Shown here: positions 6,452 to 8,683 of the stretch, one piece after another | Numbering within the stretch: the stretch's first letter is position 1 | Layout: every line of letters starts with the position of its first letter | DNA from: Bacteroidales bacterium | GTDB taxonomy: Bacteria > Bacteroidota > Bacteroidia > Bacteroidales > JAOZMU01 | Assembly (NCBI GenBank): GCA_029934165.1 | Contig: JAOZMU010000113.1 | Span: 1-8,683 of the forward strand | Reading direction: 5' to 3' | DNA length: 8,683 nucleotides | The notes under the pieces: generated by a model | Told to the model about the DNA's origin: nothing | What the model saw: the letters and a program-made list of their open reading frames with translations, nothing else | Database searches by the model: none | Made by a program: the position numbers and the translations under genes

Positions 6452-7197
6452 ATGTGATATGCTTTTGCATATTTTAAGAATGTCTCATGAGATGATATAA
6501 TGCTTATTATCAATCCTCTATAACCTTCAAGGAATCCTCTTTTTATAAAATAGCTTTTAATGAATTTCACAATCGGGCTAATAATTGCACGTAGTAATAA
6601 GAATTTTTTTCCGACGGCTATTTTTTGCTTGGCAGCTATTGCACTGAATTTATTGGCTTGATTTACGTGGTCATCTATCGTGTAGTAGGTATAGTGTAGC
6701 AAATCGCCATCTATGTGTTTTTGCGCAATAACATCATTTACAAGCAATTTATCATGAGGGTTTTCGCCACCCCAACGTCCAAATTCTTTATTAATTATGC
6801 GTGTTTTTACATCTGGATACCAACCGCAATTTTTAATCCACTTTCCACAATAATTATTTAGCCGATTGAATGAATACGCATCGTATAAACAATTACGCTT
6901 TATTTCCTGTATGGAATTAATTAACTCAATAGAAAGAACTTCGTCTGCATCAAGTGAAAGAATATATTTGTATTTTGCGAATGAAATTGCGCGATTTTTC
7001 TGCTCTATATGTCCATCAAAAGCATGCTGAAAAAAAATTACATTGTATTTTTTGCAGATTTCTTCGGTATTATCTGTTGAAAAAGAGTCAAGAACAACTA
7101 TCTCATCTGCAACTGTTTGCAATGATTTAAGACATCTTTCTATATTTTTTTCTTCGTTGAAAGTTATAATAACTGCCGATAATTTTATGTTATTCAT
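6427..7197 (-). CDS. WaaE/KdtX-like family 2 glycosyltransferase (LPS core type)
   Basis: The product has 256 residues, the usual length for this GT2 subgroup. The signature is clear: S-A-V-I-I-T-F-N-E-E-K-N-I-E-R-C-L (7-23), A-D-E-I-V-V-L-D-S-F-S-T-D-N-T (30-44), the metal-binding D83-A-D85-E, and R-W-G-G-E-N-P-H-D-K-L (141-151). The C-terminal half has an amphipathic, basic segment (198-225) and the K-R-G-F-L-E-G-Y-R-G pattern (219-228) seen in WaaE/KdtX-type enzymes, which add glucose or related sugars to the inner core of lipopolysaccharide at the inner face of the inner membrane. The exact sugar is not predictable, and Bacteroidetes members are often annotated only as GT2. It starts 18 bp after the porin-like gene and is probably co-transcribed with it. 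The 3' end overlaps the plus-strand glycosyltransferase by 18 bp. Confidence 0.88.
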   Translation of the reverse strand: MNNIKLSAVIITFNEEKNIERCLKSLQTVADEIVVLDSFSTDNTEEICKKYNVIFFQHAFDGHIEQKNRAISFAKYKYILSLDADEVLSIELINSIQEIKRNCLYDAYSFNRLNNYCGKWIKNCGWYPDVKTRIINKEFGRWGGENPHDKLLVNDVIAQKHIDGDLLHYTYYTIDDHVNQANKFSAIAAKQKIAVGKKFLLLRAIISPIVKFIKSYFIKRGFLEGYRGLIISIISSHETFLKYAKAYHIKKLTANK

Positions 7198-7215
7198 TTT
7201 TTTTGTAATTAGTTG

Positions 7216-8556
7216 TTAGTTAAACAAATACATAACTCGAAGCAGTGTGCGGAAATTGTCAATAGAATAATCTTCTGACACAGAAGTGCTGTAACTTGTT
7301 GTTGTACCGTATTTTACCGAGGTATAATCTAACTCTAAGCCCACCGTAAAATTTTTAATCCGATAAAGTACGTGTGGAGCAACGCGCCAAACCGACTCAA
7401 TATTATGTCCACGTCCAAATTTTGCTATTATTTCGTCATCAGCAAAGGTAATATCAGAGCTGGTTAGCTTAGTTAAATAACCACCAAAAAGCCCGATTTT
7501 TACTTGCTTACCGTAGATAATATTTCCCCACCAATATAAATGATTTATTGGCGAATAGTCGTAAACTATTTCTGTTTGCCCTTCGATAGGTTCAAGAATG
7601 TATCCGCCTACCATTAAATGCTCGCTAAGATTCTGACCTACAAGTACTTTTGTCTTTATTTGCAAGCTACCATTTTTGTATGAGCCAAACGCCATAGCCG
7701 ATACGCTACCAAAAGTATCATCTATTTTCTGTCCCGTATTTTCATCTTCAGTGAAGGGCATAAGTTCTTTATAATCAACGCCTACACCAAGTATGAGGCT
7801 TGGAGTTTCAAACATTGTTTGAAAATGAAAATTTGGTATGCCAGCATCGCGTATATATTTTGATGATTTTCCGTTTGCCCCATCGCTAAGATAATCTTTT
7901 TGCATGATGGCAGAAGCCAAAAAATTGAAGTTACCCGCTTTGTATGAGAATGTTAGTTGTGCGCTACGATTAAATGGCTGAAATGGTGCGCCGGTGTTCA
8001 GTGCCAAAACAGTCGGAAAAACTTTGGGTGTAAAAAGCGGGTGCCAATATCGTCCTAATAATATTGATGCTTTTTCCCAGTTTAGTTTTACATACCCGTG
8101 TCTGAATCGTATGCTGCTGTAACTGCCTGTTCCTGAGAAGTCTGCTTCGACAAAACTTTCGGATTTTGCTCCCAAAATTTCTGCTCCCGAAATTTTCACA
8201 TTCAAACGTGTCGTAACGGCTAAAATGTTAAGCTGCGATTGTTCGTTTTTATCATTTCCGTTGCCGTCTAAATTACTATCTTTGGGATAGAAAAAAAACA
8301 AATCATCGATAGCACCAACAACTCTGCGCGAATCATACCATGCATCGTACTTAAAAAAACCGCTCCACTCAAGTTTCGTTTTCTTTGCATTATCCGAATT
8401 TTGTGCATTTATACTCACAGTCGGAAACAATGTAAGCAAAATTAAGCATACAATATTATTTGTCAGGAGGTGTTTGCAGTTAAATTTCAAATTAATAGCA
8501 ATTCGAAAAGTGTCGATTAATTTTATACGCCAGTTTATTAGGATATTACGCAGCAT
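7216..8556 (-). CDS. DcaP-like outer-membrane beta-barrel (porin-like) protein
   Basis: The product has 446 residues. A hydrophobic signal core (about 34-49) ends in S-I-N-A-Q (48-52), followed by a mature barrel of about 394 residues with many alternating aromatic/polar strands. Family-like segments are W-S-G-F-F-K-Y-D-A-W-Y-D-S-R (64-77), an Asp/Asn/Gly-rich loop (93-104) that may bind calcium, R-F-R-H-G-Y-V-K-L-N-W (150-160), G-R-Y-W-H-P-L-F (168-175) and N-T-G-A-P-F-Q-P-F-N-R-S-A-Q (187-200). The chain ends in Y-L-F-N, close to the terminal aromatic signal of barrel proteins. It resembles Bacteroidetes proteins annotated as porin or DcaP-like transporters; the solute is unknown. The start is odd because about 33 residues precede the hydrophobic core, including a peptide shared with the START protein. 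No later ATG offers a sensible start; a TTG at codon 23 would give a conventional signal peptide but would drop the shared peptide. The gene leads a two-gene unit with the glycosyltransferase. Confidence 0.82.
   Translation of the reverse strand: MLRNILINWRIKLIDTFRIAINLKFNCKHLLTNNIVCLILLTLFPTVSINAQNSDNAKKTKLEWSGFFKYDAWYDSRRVVGAIDDLFFFYPKDSNLDGNGNDKNEQSQLNILAVTTRLNVKISGAEILGAKSESFVEADFSGTGSYSSIRFRHGYVKLNWEKASILLGRYWHPLFTPKVFPTVLALNTGAPFQPFNRSAQLTFSYKAGNFNFLASAIMQKDYLSDGANGKSSKYIRDAGIPNFHFQTMFETPSLILGVGVDYKELMPFTEDENTGQKIDDTFGSVSAMAFGSYKNGSLQIKTKVLVGQNLSEHLMVGGYILEPIEGQTEIVYDYSPINHLYWWGNIIYGKQVKIGLFGGYLTKLTSSDITFADDEIIAKFGRGHNIESVWRVAPHVLYRIKNFTVGLELDYTSVKYGTTTSYSTSVSEDYSIDNFRTLLRVMYLFN
8488..8523 (-). 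other. Conserved pre-signal peptide element (copy 2)
   Basis: This segment encodes residues 12-23 of the beta-barrel protein, KLIDTFRIAINL, ahead of the signal-peptide core. It is the partner of the element at 268-303 in the START gene. Distances are comparable: 16 residues separate the shared leucine from the start of the hydrophobic core in the START protein, and about 10 do here. The match is visible in the sequence; whether it is a family-wide element cannot be judged from two copies. Confidence 0.6.
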
Positions 8557-8561
8557 TTTAT

Positions 8562-8593
8562 GTTTTCTTGATTAGACGTAGTACAAAGAAAAC
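8562..8593 (-). promoter_or_regulatory. Inverted repeat and weak -7 box just upstream of the porin-like gene
   Basis: GTTTTCTT at 8562-8569 and AAGAAAAC at 8586-8593 form an exact 8-bp inverted repeat with a 16-base spacer. The inner arm ends 5 bases before the ATG at 8556. On the minus strand TTTCTTTG (8591-8584) matches seven of eight positions of TAnnTTTG, though no clear TTTG lies upstream at the -33 distance. The repeat could be an operator, or, if transcription starts further upstream, a hairpin covering the ribosome-landing region. Confidence 0.3.
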
Positions 8594-8608
8594 TTTTTTT
8601 GAGGAAAT

Positions 8609-8632
8609 AAAAAAAAATCCCAACCAATTGGG
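8609..8632 (-). terminator. Intrinsic terminator of a minus-strand gene beyond the right edge
   Basis: Read on the minus strand, CCCAA (8632-8628), loop TTGG, and TTGGG (8623-8619) form a 5-bp stem with three G-C pairs, followed by one A and nine Ts (8617-8609). This is a good rho-independent terminator for transcription coming from the right, and it separates that unit from the porin-like gene that starts 53 bases further on. Minus-strand stop codons lie at 8659-8657 and 8642-8640, so a truncated gene may end just before it, but too little sequence is present to name one. Confidence 0.65.
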
Positions 8633-8683
8633 GCATGTTTCATAAGTAGTTTACAGTCAAAAAGTTCTTCTTGCGTACAAAAT

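Noticed and set aside
8640..8683. Truncated minus-strand gene at the right edge
   Set aside because: Short frames end at 8659-8657 and 8642-8640, and either could be the tail of a gene before the terminator. Fewer than 15 codons are visible and nothing is recognisable.

Overview
The window looks like a chromosomal segment from a low-GC member of the Bacteroidetes, probably Bacteroidales-like. This rests on AT-rich DNA, no recognisable Shine-Dalgarno sequences before the start codons, signal peptides that end in an A-Q type cleavage site, and protein families typical of the phylum: an AddB-like PD-(D/E)XK nuclease, a DcaP-like beta-barrel protein and WaaE/KdtX-like glycosyltransferases. I cannot name a species. 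There are seven protein genes. I saw no RNA genes, CRISPR array, insertion sequence or integration scar.

Left part, plus strand. After a 246-base AT-rich leader (a 7-bp tandem repeat and a terminator-like hairpin) comes a tightly packed set of four genes. These are a secreted START-domain lipid-binding protein (247-987), a GNAT acetyltransferase that overlaps it by 20 bp (968-1525), a family 2 glycosyltransferase (1539-2513) and, 4 bp later, a 974-residue AddB-like nuclease (2518-5442). After a 108-bp gap that contains a 10-bp direct repeat, a second family 2 glycosyltransferase follows (5551-6444). The first four genes are probably co-transcribed. Their functions are mixed (lipid binding, acetyl transfer, glycan synthesis, DNA double-strand-break repair), so the grouping looks like general gene packing rather than one pathway.

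Right part, minus strand. A DcaP-like outer-membrane beta-barrel gene (8556-7216) is followed 18 bp later by a WaaE/KdtX-like glycosyltransferase (7197-6427). The latter converges on the plus-strand glycosyltransferase, and the two coding regions overlap by 18 bp. An inverted repeat in this overlap carries the stop codon of each gene in one arm and may serve as a two-way terminator. A clear intrinsic terminator at the right edge belongs to a further minus-strand transcription unit outside the window.

The three glycosyltransferases and the outer-membrane protein suggest envelope (lipopolysaccharide or surface glycan) work, but no sugar specificity can be read from the sequence.

The most unusual observation is that two unrelated exported proteins at opposite ends of the window, the START protein and the beta-barrel protein, share a peptide of the form K-[IL]-x-D-T-[IF]-R-x-A-I-N-L. 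In both it lies in an unusual N-terminal extension of roughly 33-35 residues ahead of the hydrophobic signal-peptide core. Most of the DNA differences within the best-matching part are synonymous, which favours selection on the peptide. It resembles in layout, but not in sequence, the extended signal peptide regions of proteobacterial autotransporters, and may be an undescribed pre-signal targeting element.
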